DNA from: Pseudomonas sp. MM213
GTDB taxonomy: Bacteria > Pseudomonadota > Gammaproteobacteria > Pseudomonadales > Pseudomonadaceae
DNA: 64,000 nt
Reading direction: 5' to 3'
Assembly (NCBI RefSeq): GCF_020423045.1
Contig: NZ_CP081943.1
Span: 2,790,001 to 2,854,000, forward strand
In this document: positions 44,768 through 54,080 of the stretch, piece after piece
Layout of the letters: each line of letters opens with the position of its first letter
Numbering within the stretch: the stretch's first letter is position 1
The notes under the pieces: model-generated
Seen by the model: only the letters and a program-made list of their open reading frames with translations
What the model was told of the DNA's origin: nothing
The model's database searches: none
Translations under genes and position numbers: made by a program

Positions 44768-47227
44768 TCAACGGAACGTGCCAGGCGCCTTGAACAACAA
44801 CGGCTGAGGCCTGGCAGGACGACTTTGTAAACTATCGCAGGTAAACAAATGCGGGCGCTCAATCACATACCCTTGAGCGTAATCCACCCCGATTTCCAGC
44901 AATGCCTGTTCAATCTGGGGTGTTTCAACAAACTCGGCAATCGTACGCTTACCCATTACATGGCCGATGTGATTGATCACTTCGACCATGGCGCGGTTAA
45001 TCGGGTCGTCCAGCATATCCTTTACGAAACTCCCGTCGATCTTCAGGAAGTCTACAGGCAAATGTTTCAAGTAGGCGAATGAGGACATACCGGCGCAAAA
45101 GTCATCCAACGAAAAGTGGCAACCTAAGCCTTTGAGTTCATTAATAAATCTAATTGCACTTCCAAGATTGGAAATAGCACTGGTTTCAGTAATTTCAAAA
45201 CAAATCATTTCAGGCGGTATGGAATAAGTAATGAACTGTTGACGCAGGAAGTCCAGGAACGCCTCATCTCCTATAGTTGTGCCTGACAGATTAATCGCAC
45301 ACATCGCCAACGGCCCTTTGTGTTTCTCCGATATACATTGGGCAATGATCTTGAAAACATTCTGTACAACCCAACGATCAAGCGAAGTCATCAACCCATA
45401 ACGTTCCGCCGCCGGAATAAAACTGTCGGGCAATATCATGCGCCCGGCTTCGTCATGCAGGCGCAACAGGATTTCGATATGCCCGCCGCCTGTTTCGACA
45501 TGACCCAAGGCTGCGATTTCCTGGGCATACAGACAAAAGCGGTCCTCTTCCAGCGCCATGTGCAAGCGCTGCACCCAAGCCATTTCGCCAAAGCGCAGGG
45601 ACAATTCCGAGTCATCGGCGTGATAGACCTGAACCCGGTTGCGGCCCTTTTCCTTGGCCATGTAACAGGCCATATCGGCGGCGCGCAGCGATGTTTCGAG
45701 GGTGGTCGGGTGCTGATTGATGTGTACCAGGCCGATGCTCACGGTGGTCACGAACGGCCGGCCTTTCCAGACGAAGTGCAGGTTCTGCACGGTCTGGCGC
45801 AGGCCCTCGGCGATTTTCTCCGCGGCTTCCGGTGCGCAACTCTCCAGCAGGATGCCAAATTCGTCGCCGCCCAGGCGGGCCAGGGTATCGCCTTCGCGCA
45901 AGCCCGATTGCAGCAACGCGCAGATGTGCCGCAACAACTCGTCCCCCGCCGCGTGGCCGCACGTGTCGTTGACCAGCTTGAACTGGTCCAGATCGAGAAA
46001 CATCAAGGCATGACGCCCCGGATGTCGCGTCAGGTTGTGCAGCACCTGTTCCAGGCGATATTCGAATTCGCGGCGATTGGCCAGCCCGGTCAAGGCGTCA
46101 TGGGTCGCCTGCCAGGACAAATTGGCAATGTATTGCCGCTCCTGAGTCATGTCGTGCAACACCAGCACGGTGCCGCTGACCTTGCCGGCATTGCGGATAG
46201 GCGCACCGACCAGCGTGACCGAAACCGTGCTGCCATCCAGCCGTTGAATCAATTTGGAGTGCTCACTGCCACCGCTGAGCTGACCGCTCAGGATGTGCTC
46301 GATCAGCGTAAAGCCGTCGGCCTGGGCATTCTCGTCCAGCAGATTGAACAGCGCGGCCAGGGGCAAGCCTGTCGCCTGCTCGGCCTTCCAGTGCGTCAAC
46401 GCCTCGGCGGCCGGGTTCATGTAGGCAATCGCGCCGTCGACATTGGTGGTGATCACGGCATCGCCAATCGATTGCAGGGTGATCTGCGCGCGCTCCTTCT
46501 CCAACTGCAGGGCGTCGGCGAACGCATGGCGCTGCTTGAGCAATTTGTGCGTGCGCATCAGGGCCAGGACAATCAAGCCCAGGGCGGTGGCGAGGTTCGT
46601 CAACAGCAGCAGGCGCAGAATCACCCGCGAGCCTTCACCCAGGGCATCGCTGAAGGCCTTCGCCGCCGGCGTCACTTCATCGTTGATTGCAAAAATCTGA
46701 TCTTTCCAGCGCTGGATATCGCCATTGGTGGCCTGACGGGAGGTGATGCGCTGATGCATTTCCCGAGCAACATCACCCAGGCGCAGCAGATACGCATCCC
46801 CTACCGTCCAGAGGTCGATGGCTTTCTCAAGGTAAGAGAAGTGGCGGAAATTGAGGTACAGCCAGATCAGGCTGGAGACGTCATCCGGATGGTTGCCCCC
46901 CTTGAGGATCGCCTGGCGTGCCGCTTCAATGTTCGGTGGTTGATTGTCCAGCGCCACACGTAACTCGTGGCCCCCTTGAGGCACGGCGATGGCGTTCTGG
47001 TATTTGAGGAATATCGTCTCGTCGCGACTGTCCGCGTAGAGATTCAGGTAATAGATGGCGTCTTTCTGGCCCTTGGACCAGAGGCTTTCGCCGGCAACAT
47101 AGCCGCGCACCGCCGACAAAACATACAGGCTGAAACCGCCCAACAGCGCCTGAAATAGCACGACAGCGATAAATGGCCAGACAATGCCCAGCAACCGTGG
47201 CGTTCCGAGAGTCCGCGTTTGATTCAT
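44768..47227 (-). CDS. Membrane PAS-GGDEF-EAL c-di-GMP protein (RbdA-like architecture)
   Basis: An 819-residue protein: transmembrane segments at about 16-38 and 203-223 flank a periplasmic helical sensor; PAS at about 245-362; GGDEF at 370-530 with intact GGDEF (453-457) preceded by the RxxD inhibitory site (REGD 444-447, five residues upstream); EAL at 545-795 with EIL replacing EAL (585-587), ITETS, LDDFCAGMSS, LKIDGSFV and EFVETP. Both halves may be active. Length and order match RbdA of P. aeruginosa (818 residues), but orthology is unproven. Probably co-transcribed with undA. Confidence 0.92.
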   Translation of the reverse strand: MNQTRTLGTPRLLGIVWPFIAVVLFQALLGGFSLYVLSAVRGYVAGESLWSKGQKDAIYYLNLYADSRDETIFLKYQNAIAVPQGGHELRVALDNQPPNIEAARQAILKGGNHPDDVSSLIWLYLNFRHFSYLEKAIDLWTVGDAYLLRLGDVAREMHQRITSRQATNGDIQRWKDQIFAINDEVTPAAKAFSDALGEGSRVILRLLLLTNLATALGLIVLALMRTHKLLKQRHAFADALQLEKERAQITLQSIGDAVITTNVDGAIAYMNPAAEALTHWKAEQATGLPLAALFNLLDENAQADGFTLIEHILSGQLSGGSEHSKLIQRLDGSTVSVTLVGAPIRNAGKVSGTVLVLHDMTQERQYIANLSWQATHDALTGLANRREFEYRLEQVLHNLTRHPGRHALMFLDLDQFKLVNDTCGHAAGDELLRHICALLQSGLREGDTLARLGGDEFGILLESCAPEAAEKIAEGLRQTVQNLHFVWKGRPFVTTVSIGLVHINQHPTTLETSLRAADMACYMAKEKGRNRVQVYHADDSELSLRFGEMAWVQRLHMALEEDRFCLYAQEIAALGHVETGGGHIEILLRLHDEAGRMILPDSFIPAAERYGLMTSLDRWVVQNVFKIIAQCISEKHKGPLAMCAINLSGTTIGDEAFLDFLRQQFITYSIPPEMICFEITETSAISNLGSAIRFINELKGLGCHFSLDDFCAGMSSFAYLKHLPVDFLKIDGSFVKDMLDDPINRAMVEVINHIGHVMGKRTIAEFVETPQIEQALLEIGVDYAQGYVIERPHLFTCDSLQSRPARPQPLLFKAPGTFR

Positions 47228-47516
47228 GAGGTCCCTTGTTTTAGCACTGCCAGATCATCATCCAACGTGATCGCTACAGCTAGACTAGGGTGCGTTCTCG
47301 ATCCCGGCAAGCGAGAAGCCCTTTCTATGGGCAAGTGCCGGTAAATAACGGTTTCCAGTGAGAGGCGGACATACCGCGCGACACAGTTCATGGAGAAAAA
47401 CCGCCATCACCTAACTATGTACCGCTCTCTCCTGCTCTTTTTCTCTTGAAATCGGACCACGGCTTCATCGCGTTGCGCGATGCGCCAATCCACTGACACT
47501 CAAGAGAAGCTCCCGA

Positions 47517-50500
47517 ATGGAAACAACAGAACATTCCGAAACCATGCAATACGAAGGCGTTCTATCGGACTACAACGCCCTTCTCGCCTATTTGAAAAAA
47601 ACAGAAAGTTCGACAGCCGATTTTGAAAAAACATTAATAGTCCCTGGCGCTCACTCCCCACTTTTACAATTTAGCGCTCGGGGGCGCGCATTATTACAAC
47701 CCCTCCTGACGGCTCCAGGGTACCGCACACATTGCCTGAAATCAGGCAATGACCCGGACACACTGGAATTGACGGTAAAAGATGATGAAGTGAAGTATGA
47801 AATCTTCACGACGGACAAAAAACGAAAGTCGATTCTGAATATCCCCGCCCAGCAAAAATTTGAGAAAGACAACAGTGGGAATACGGTACTTGTTACCAGT
47901 GCTCCGAAATGGGTCAGCCTGATAACTGCCATCAACCAAGAGGCGAAAAAGATCGGGGGGGTTATTCGTGCCGACGGCGCCGTCAATCTGGTGCAGATGA
48001 CTACTTACTACGGAATTCTCCCCTGGCACGCGGGAAACGCAGACGAACATCGCACTACGATCAACGCAGTGGAAGAGAAACGCGCTCGACATACATTGCG
48101 ACTGGACAGTGGCCTAGATATCGACCTGTTGAATCGCGCCCCCACCAATGAAGACCGAAAAATCCTCAAAGCCCTGCGCCAAAGCAATCCGGCCCAACCA
48201 ATGACCATGGAGGCTCTGATCACCCGACTGACAAACAGGGACATCAACGACATCGTCAAACAATTCCTACCTTCCACGGAAACTTCGCTGTTCACTCACC
48301 TGGAAAAAAATGCACTTCCCAGAACCACTACCGAGCAAGCCCGAGCAACACCTACGGTGTTTCTTGAAAAAATCTTGCGCTCTGCCGAGTCCGTGCGCCT
48401 GGGTAACGCGTTACTGAAAGGTCTGAAATGGTACGGCGGTGACCCGGACGAGAACACTTCGCCCGAAATCCGGATAAAACTTGTCAGCAGAGCCATTCGC
48501 TTATGGACAGGCGTGTCACGCGATAACAAGCCTGAGGATATCGCCGGTTACCCCTGGCACCAGCGTTCGAACTGGGGAAAGAGTTACCAGACGATCCGGG
48601 CAGAATTCGAACAACATCTAAGGGACTCCAAACGAGCGTCGTCGGTGACGGAGTCGATCTTGCTCGCTCGTCTGTTCCAACCCGAATTTCCGAGGGAATT
48701 CCAGGTTCCCGATATCCCGCCCGACCTGCCCTATAGAAGCTCGGCGGTCTGGGTCAACTTCGTTCATGGTGTAACGCTTGCAGATGCCATGGAACCAGAT
48801 TTGATCCAGCGCATGTCCTTCCAGCAACTCGTGGAGTTTCCGCTTCATCAGTCGATGCAAGCGACTTCGCAAGAGCTGGGGCTTATCGCGCTGGCTCGAG
48901 TGCCCCCGACTCTGGAATGGGCAATCACCAACGGCGTGGTTCCTGAGAGGAGCGACTCGGATTACTCGTCTGAGGAGAAAGCCCAATCCATAAAAGCACT
49001 CGACGAGCAAATAGACGCCTTGAAAAAGGCCATTATTCAATTGGACGTCAGTTATCCCGAAAGAAAGGTCATCGCCGAGCGAGAGATTAAAAACTACTTC
49101 AAGGACGCGTTGCAGAAAAACCGTGAAGGAAAATTGGTAAAACCCTTTGGCTCGGCATCCCCCGCATTCATCTCCGACGGGCGAAAATTGATCGAGGACT
49201 ATGGAGACATCGATGGAGGCGGTGCCCTTCAAACACCGCCTCTAAAGGACAAGGTCTACTCTTTCCTGGATGTTTATATGTCGGGGGGACTGACGCCAGA
49301 AAGAACCTGGTTCATAACCATGAGTGACGGAAGACAAAAGTCACCCTACCGAATCAGCATCAACAATGATCGCTCGGTAAAAACCAAAGCCCCGTGGCTT
49401 CCTGCAACAGTGACGCAAAAACCCTTGCCTGATGCAGGAAAATTATTTGAGTCAGCATTCGACAACTACCTTGAGCTGAGTAAAAAAGCTTATCAAACAC
49501 TGCTGAAAAGTCAGTTTTCCTCACTCCCCCACGACGATCGACAAGGCATCGAACTGGGAGAGGTAAAGATCTACACCTTGAGAAAATCCACCGATGAAAT
49601 CGCGTTCGACGAGGAAACGCCGGACATCACGCTACCCCTGCGGCTTCGCATGGGCTTCATTCTGAAAATCACCTATGAGTCCAACGTTGCCTACTACGAA
49701 TGTTTACCGCGAGCGGGGATCATTCGAAAGCGCAAGGATGTCTCATCGGCCATGCTCAATGGCGTTCATCAGGCTCAACAGGTCGCAGGGCCGATCTATG
49801 GAGAGGCCAATGTCATCAAGGTGATACGCGGCAAACATGTTCCATTTGATTGGGAAGCCCATGAGAGGGGCAGCCCCCCAAAAGAAAAAGCGATGTGCAC
49901 AGCCATCATTGACCCGTTTGGCAAAACGTTTACGAGCCCATCCATTAGTCCTGACCCCGAACAAACTTTGTATCCCGCCGCATCGTTTTCCCGCGCTTCC
50001 GAACTTGCCCAGTACATCGCCAACAACTTTTTCTTTTTTGACGAAGCATTGCTCAAGAAAGCAGCGAAAGGCGAAACCGGGATTGAACATCTCGCTGCCC
50101 ATCCCCATTGGCTGGATTCGGCCAAGAGATTCATACCGTTCTGGGGCGGTATCAGCGACCTGCTGTCAGGCGATCCGAAAAAAAGGGTATGGGCCATTTT
50201 TGGCTTGATTGTCGATGTCGTCTCGTTCGCCTATCCACTGGGAAAGTTTGTCTGCGGATCAATAAAACTGGTTTCCACGGCAGTCCGGTCCGGCGTACGT
50301 GTTGCACTTCCCGAGTTCGGTTCGCTTTTTCAAAAACTGACCGTTTCACTCGTACAAAACACAATTCCGTTCTACGGCCTGCCGACACTGGGTTTTCGAC
50401 TCGTACGGGGTTCAATAAAAGGTGTGTATGCCGGTCTGAAAAGTGTGCTCAGACCTGCGTACAAAAGCATTCGGACGGCGGTGGGCAGAACCGGCAGCCA

Positions 50501-51008
50501 CAGCTTTATCGATGGCTTTACGTACATGGACAACCCGGATCACTGGCGTCCTTTGGTGGAGGGAGATCAGCTAGCAAGCTTGCGGGGGACGCACGACGTA
50601 CCGGTGCGCAACGTTGCGTCGGCAGGCAAGGTCGACTACCGCTTTGTCGACCCATTATCGACACAGCCTTATGGCCCGGCATTGCTACCTCATTCAAACG
50701 AATTTTCGTTGGGAAAATCCCGCTACGGCACGCTGGAAAATACCCATCAGCACGTCACAGTCGAGCTACCCGAGAATACGCACGTAAACGACGTGCTCGA
50801 AGTGGACGGCCGCACCACGCTGTTCATCGATGACGTACCGTACCGGCTGAAGGGGGACACGCTGCACCGTGCCGACTTGATTGAATCCACTGACTCACTG
50901 AAATCGATACCTTGCCGACCACGACGCGCCCCCCGGAGCAGACGTGTGCGCAACCCGTTATGTGTGGCGAGGCCTGGCCCCGGTACCCGCGGTCGGCACG
51001 TTCGATGA
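47517..51008 (+). CDS. Large toxin-like protein, N-terminal part (frameshifted before its deaminase domain)
   Basis: The open frame of 1163 codons encodes a very large protein with no classical signal peptide, repeat or RHS motif. Residues 1-850 are polar and resemble the big dermonecrotic-toxin-like proteins of Pseudomonas. About residues 895-985 contain apolar segments (WAIFGLIVDVVSFAYPLGKF, SLVQNTIPFYGLPTLGF) suited to membrane insertion. The last 25 to 30 codons (after SLKSIPCRPRRAP) are out of frame: removing one C from the C6 run at 50929-50934 joins it to the next frame, giving 1576 residues. Base composition is more A-rich than neighbours. Family recognition is tentative. Confidence 0.75.
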   Translation: METTEHSETMQYEGVLSDYNALLAYLKKTESSTADFEKTLIVPGAHSPLLQFSARGRALLQPLLTAPGYRTHCLKSGNDPDTLELTVKDDEVKYEIFTTDKKRKSILNIPAQQKFEKDNSGNTVLVTSAPKWVSLITAINQEAKKIGGVIRADGAVNLVQMTTYYGILPWHAGNADEHRTTINAVEEKRARHTLRLDSGLDIDLLNRAPTNEDRKILKALRQSNPAQPMTMEALITRLTNRDINDIVKQFLPSTETSLFTHLEKNALPRTTTEQARATPTVFLEKILRSAESVRLGNALLKGLKWYGGDPDENTSPEIRIKLVSRAIRLWTGVSRDNKPEDIAGYPWHQRSNWGKSYQTIRAEFEQHLRDSKRASSVTESILLARLFQPEFPREFQVPDIPPDLPYRSSAVWVNFVHGVTLADAMEPDLIQRMSFQQLVEFPLHQSMQATSQELGLIALARVPPTLEWAITNGVVPERSDSDYSSEEKAQSIKALDEQIDALKKAIIQLDVSYPERKVIAEREIKNYFKDALQKNREGKLVKPFGSASPAFISDGRKLIEDYGDIDGGGALQTPPLKDKVYSFLDVYMSGGLTPERTWFITMSDGRQKSPYRISINNDRSVKTKAPWLPATVTQKPLPDAGKLFESAFDNYLELSKKAYQTLLKSQFSSLPHDDRQGIELGEVKIYTLRKSTDEIAFDEETPDITLPLRLRMGFILKITYESNVAYYECLPRAGIIRKRKDVSSAMLNGVHQAQQVAGPIYGEANVIKVIRGKHVPFDWEAHERGSPPKEKAMCTAIIDPFGKTFTSPSISPDPEQTLYPAASFSRASELAQYIANNFFFFDEALLKKAAKGETGIEHLAAHPHWLDSAKRFIPFWGGISDLLSGDPKKRVWAIFGLIVDVVSFAYPLGKFVCGSIKLVSTAVRSGVRVALPEFGSLFQKLTVSLVQNTIPFYGLPTLGFRLVRGSIKGVYAGLKSVLRPAYKSIRTAVGRTGSHSFIDGFTYMDNPDHWRPLVEGDQLASLRGTHDVPVRNVASAGKVDYRFVDPLSTQPYGPALLPHSNEFSLGKSRYGTLENTHQHVTVELPENTHVNDVLEVDGRTTLFIDDVPYRLKGDTLHRADLIESTDSLKSIPCRPRRAPRSRRVRNPLCVARPGPGTRGRHVR

Positions 51009-52248
51009 AACCAAGGGTTGGGCTACCTGGTTCGGGGACAACATTTATACGCCGGGCGCTGCCGGCGCCCCCCTGACAAAGGCTTCGCTGGCCACTCACA
51101 CAACACTCGACGCGACGATGGAGTTCCGCAAAGGCATTTACGGGCGTGTCAAAGTCAACGTGACCGAAAAAGGTGTGACCGATTCCTTCCACTCCGGAGC
51201 CATCATCGTGGACTCCATAGACGGTTCGAAACGGTATGTTTTCACACGTCTTGATGCGGGGGATTTTTACGTTGCCGAACTGGCAAAAGGGCAAAACCTG
51301 CGTAACGCACTGACCTTCAGGCAAGCGTCAACCTTGCCCGCCGAACTGCGGCGCGAGTTGATGGTGGTGTACACCGGCTCGTTGAATGCCAACAACATGG
51401 CGAGGATTTACGGTGTGACTCTCGTTGAGCGCGCCATGAGAGCGATGGACAACATCGCCATACCTATCGGCGGCCATGCCAATCCGCCCGATACACTCAG
51501 GCTGATCAAGGTCGATACCAGCCCCGGCGAGGCCGTGCTGTTCGATCACTCGACCCGAATGATCGTCAGGCACTCCACCGATGGCGCAACGACCTGGTCC
51601 GCGTCCAGGAATGCTCCGGAAAGTGTCCGTAAAACGACAGCGCAAGTCATCAATACACTGTTCCAGAGAACCGTCATCACCCTGGAATCGTCGGTTCGGG
51701 GTGGGCCCAAGGCGTTGAAAATCGATGGCGTCATGTTGGAGTTACAGCAACGCATCAGCAACATTCATAAGAGTGAATTGGGCAAGCTGCGCAATGTTGC
51801 ATTCGCGGAAATCAAGACAAGACAGGGCATTCGGGAGGTTTATGTCAGCGTTTCCGGCAGACAGGGTGACACTGCTTACCTGCCATTGTTTGAGAGAAAC
51901 AGAGGCTCGAAAGAGGTGATCGACGAAGGTACGAGTTACTTCAACATAGATCACGGCGCCAGCTTCCCGCAGACATCGCTGAACGTCTCCGCTTCTGGCA
52001 AGTTGCGAGCGATTCCGCACACGATCGACAACATCGAGACGTATACGCCCGCACTCACCCAACGCCCTACTTCACTGGACACCGAGAGCAAACTCATCAG
52101 CGTCATACGCCAGAAGTATCCGGACGCCCAGGAGCTTGAGTCCATCACGATAGCCACCACCATGGCCCCCTGCGACTCGTGCTCAGTCGTCATGAAGCAA
52201 TTCGGTTATGACGGTAGTCCGGAGGCCTTGAACGTAATCTGGAAGTAG
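50944..52248 (+). CDS. Toxin C-terminal part with nucleic-acid-deaminase-like domain
   Basis: 434 codons from a GTG that lacks a convincing ribosome site; it is best read as the continuation of the preceding frame. The final 170 residues resemble toxin deaminases of the BURPS668_1122 group (Toxin-deaminase): LRNVAFAEIKTRQGIREVYVSVSG, then SLDTESKLISVI (the DTE-x-K block carrying the catalytic Glu), then ATTMAPCDSCSVVMKQF with the zinc PCxxC. The preceding part has an ADP-ribosyltransferase-unlike, unrecognised region starting ATRYVWRGLAPV. It ends 14 bases from the convergent ABC exporter gene, leaving no room for an immunity gene downstream. Confidence 0.75.
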   Translation: MCATRYVWRGLAPVPAVGTFDETKGWATWFGDNIYTPGAAGAPLTKASLATHTTLDATMEFRKGIYGRVKVNVTEKGVTDSFHSGAIIVDSIDGSKRYVFTRLDAGDFYVAELAKGQNLRNALTFRQASTLPAELRRELMVVYTGSLNANNMARIYGVTLVERAMRAMDNIAIPIGGHANPPDTLRLIKVDTSPGEAVLFDHSTRMIVRHSTDGATTWSASRNAPESVRKTTAQVINTLFQRTVITLESSVRGGPKALKIDGVMLELQQRISNIHKSELGKLRNVAFAEIKTRQGIREVYVSVSGRQGDTAYLPLFERNRGSKEVIDEGTSYFNIDHGASFPQTSLNVSASGKLRAIPHTIDNIETYTPALTQRPTSLDTESKLISVIRQKYPDAQELESITIATTMAPCDSCSVVMKQFGYDGSPEALNVIWK

Positions 52249-52262
52249 CTGCGCAGCACTGA

Positions 52263-54080
52263 TCAGTGCTGCTGCAAATGCCCGTACAGCTTGGCGTACA
52301 AACCACCCTCGGCAATCAGTTGCTGATGGTCGCCATCCTCGGCAATTTGCCCGCCGTCGAACACCAGCACCCGGTCGGCCTGTTTTACGGCGGACAATCG
52401 GTGCGCAATGATCAGCGTGGTGCGGTGGCTCAGGAACCGCGCCAGTGCCTGGTGCAGGTTGTATTCGGTGGCGGCATCCAGCGCTGAAGTGGCCTCGTCG
52501 AGAATCACCACTTTTGGTTCGGCCAGCACCATCCGTGCAATTGCCAGGCGCTGGCGCTGACCGCCGGACAAGCGCACGCCGGAACGTCCGACAATGCTAT
52601 CCAGGCCGTTGGGCAATTCCCGAACCGTGTTGTGCAGTTGCGCAATTTCCAGCGCCTGCCAGCAGGCTTCGTCACTGCGCTCACGGCCCATGGTCAGGTT
52701 GGCGCGGATGGTGTCGTTGAACAGCGCCGGGTGTTGCAGGACCACCGCTACGTTTTCACGCACCGTTTCCAGGCCGATGTCCTGCTGGGTCGAACCGCCG
52801 AAGCGAATGGTTCCGGCCAGGGGCGTGTACAGGCCCAGCAGCAATTGCACCAACGTACTTTTGCCGCCGCCACTGGCACCGACAATCGCGACTTTTTCAC
52901 CAGGAGCGATGGACAGGTTCATCTGGTTCAACACCAGTTCGTCACCGTAACCGAAACTCAATCCCTGGACTTCGATACCCACGGTTTCGCGACCGTTGAA
53001 CGGGTCGACACCGCCTGGGTATTCAGGCTCGTCAGCCCTTGCCAACAACTCATTGATTCGGGACAGCGCACCACCGGCGGCGTAATAGGCGTATTGCAGA
53101 TTCAGCAGTTGTTCCACCGGACCGATCATGAACCACAGGTAACTGAACACCGCGAGCATCTGGCCGATGGACAGGTCGGAAAACAATACGGTGAGCATCG
53201 CCGCGGCGCGGAAAATATCGATGCCGAACTGGAACAGCAAACCGCTGGCCCGGTTCGAGGCATCGGTTTTCCACTGGGAGTTCACCGCGTAATCGCGCAC
53301 TTCCCGCGCACGTTGGCCGAGGCGCCCGAGGAAAAAACCCTGACGGTTGCCGGCGCGCACTTCCTGGATGGCATCGAGGGTTTCGGTCAACGCTTGAGTG
53401 AATCGCGAGGTGCTGTCGTTCTCGAGTTTCTTCAGGTGCTTGACCCGCTTGCCCAGCAGCACCGTGGCATAGATCACCAGCGGGTTGAACAGCATGATCA
53501 GCAGTGCCAGCTTCCAGTGCATCCAGATCAGGATGCTCGCGGTGCCGATCAGGGTCAGCATGGCCACGAGGAACCGGCTGAGGGTTTCGCCGACGAATTT
53601 GTCCACCGTGTCCAGGTCGGTGACAAGGTGCGTAGTCACCGTGCCGCTGCCCAGGCTTTCGTATTCACCCAGCGAGATGCGCTTGAGGCGCTCGATCAGC
53701 CGCAGGCGGATGCGGTACACGATGTCTTTGGCCAGTGCCGCGAACAACTTGGCCTGCACCACGTTGAACAACAAGGCACCGCAGCGCAGCAACAAGGTCA
53801 CCAGCAGCATCAGGCCGATGTAGCCCGCCGCTTTCTGCCAGCCTTCGGGCAGTGCGTGGTTCATGACTTTCAGCGCCGCGTCGCCATGGCCCAGCAGCAC
53901 TTCGTCCACCAGCAAGGGCAAGAGCAAAGGAATCGGCACGCTGCACAACGTCGCCAGCACGGCCACGCCGTTGGCGATCCACAGGGATTTCTTGTGATGC
54001 AGGGCCAGGCGACGGATTTCCGCCCAGCTCAGACGGTCGACACGTGCAGCGGTTGGGGCGTCGTCAGGCAGATCATGCAC
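52263..54080 (-). CDS. ABC exporter, fused permease/ATPase
   Basis: A 605-residue half-transporter working as a homodimer. Six transmembrane helices occupy about residues 30-320; the ATPase domain has Walker A VGASGGGKSTLVQ, signature RLSGGQRQRLAIAR, Walker B VVILDEATSALD and H-loop IIAHRLS. MsbA/multidrug-type by layout; substrate unknown. The GTG at 54080 overlaps the stop of the DsbA-like gene (GTGCATGA); a longer frame to 54143 would run deeper into that gene and is not preferred. Confidence 0.9.
   Translation of the reverse strand: MHDLPDDAPTAARVDRLSWAEIRRLALHHKKSLWIANGVAVLATLCSVPIPLLLPLLVDEVLLGHGDAALKVMNHALPEGWQKAAGYIGLMLLVTLLLRCGALLFNVVQAKLFAALAKDIVYRIRLRLIERLKRISLGEYESLGSGTVTTHLVTDLDTVDKFVGETLSRFLVAMLTLIGTASILIWMHWKLALLIMLFNPLVIYATVLLGKRVKHLKKLENDSTSRFTQALTETLDAIQEVRAGNRQGFFLGRLGQRAREVRDYAVNSQWKTDASNRASGLLFQFGIDIFRAAAMLTVLFSDLSIGQMLAVFSYLWFMIGPVEQLLNLQYAYYAAGGALSRINELLARADEPEYPGGVDPFNGRETVGIEVQGLSFGYGDELVLNQMNLSIAPGEKVAIVGASGGGKSTLVQLLLGLYTPLAGTIRFGGSTQQDIGLETVRENVAVVLQHPALFNDTIRANLTMGRERSDEACWQALEIAQLHNTVRELPNGLDSIVGRSGVRLSGGQRQRLAIARMVLAEPKVVILDEATSALDAATEYNLHQALARFLSHRTTLIIAHRLSAVKQADRVLVFDGGQIAEDGDHQQLIAEGGLYAKLYGHLQQH

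Noticed and set aside
45320..46963. A 547-codon open frame opposite the PAS-GGDEF-EAL gene
   Set aside because: Antisense shadow of a strongly supported gene; no motifs or ribosome site.
50929..50934. Programmed ribosomal frameshifting at the C6 run
   Set aside because: A C run is not a standard slippery heptamer and no stimulatory structure was identified; an indel is simpler, though not excluded.
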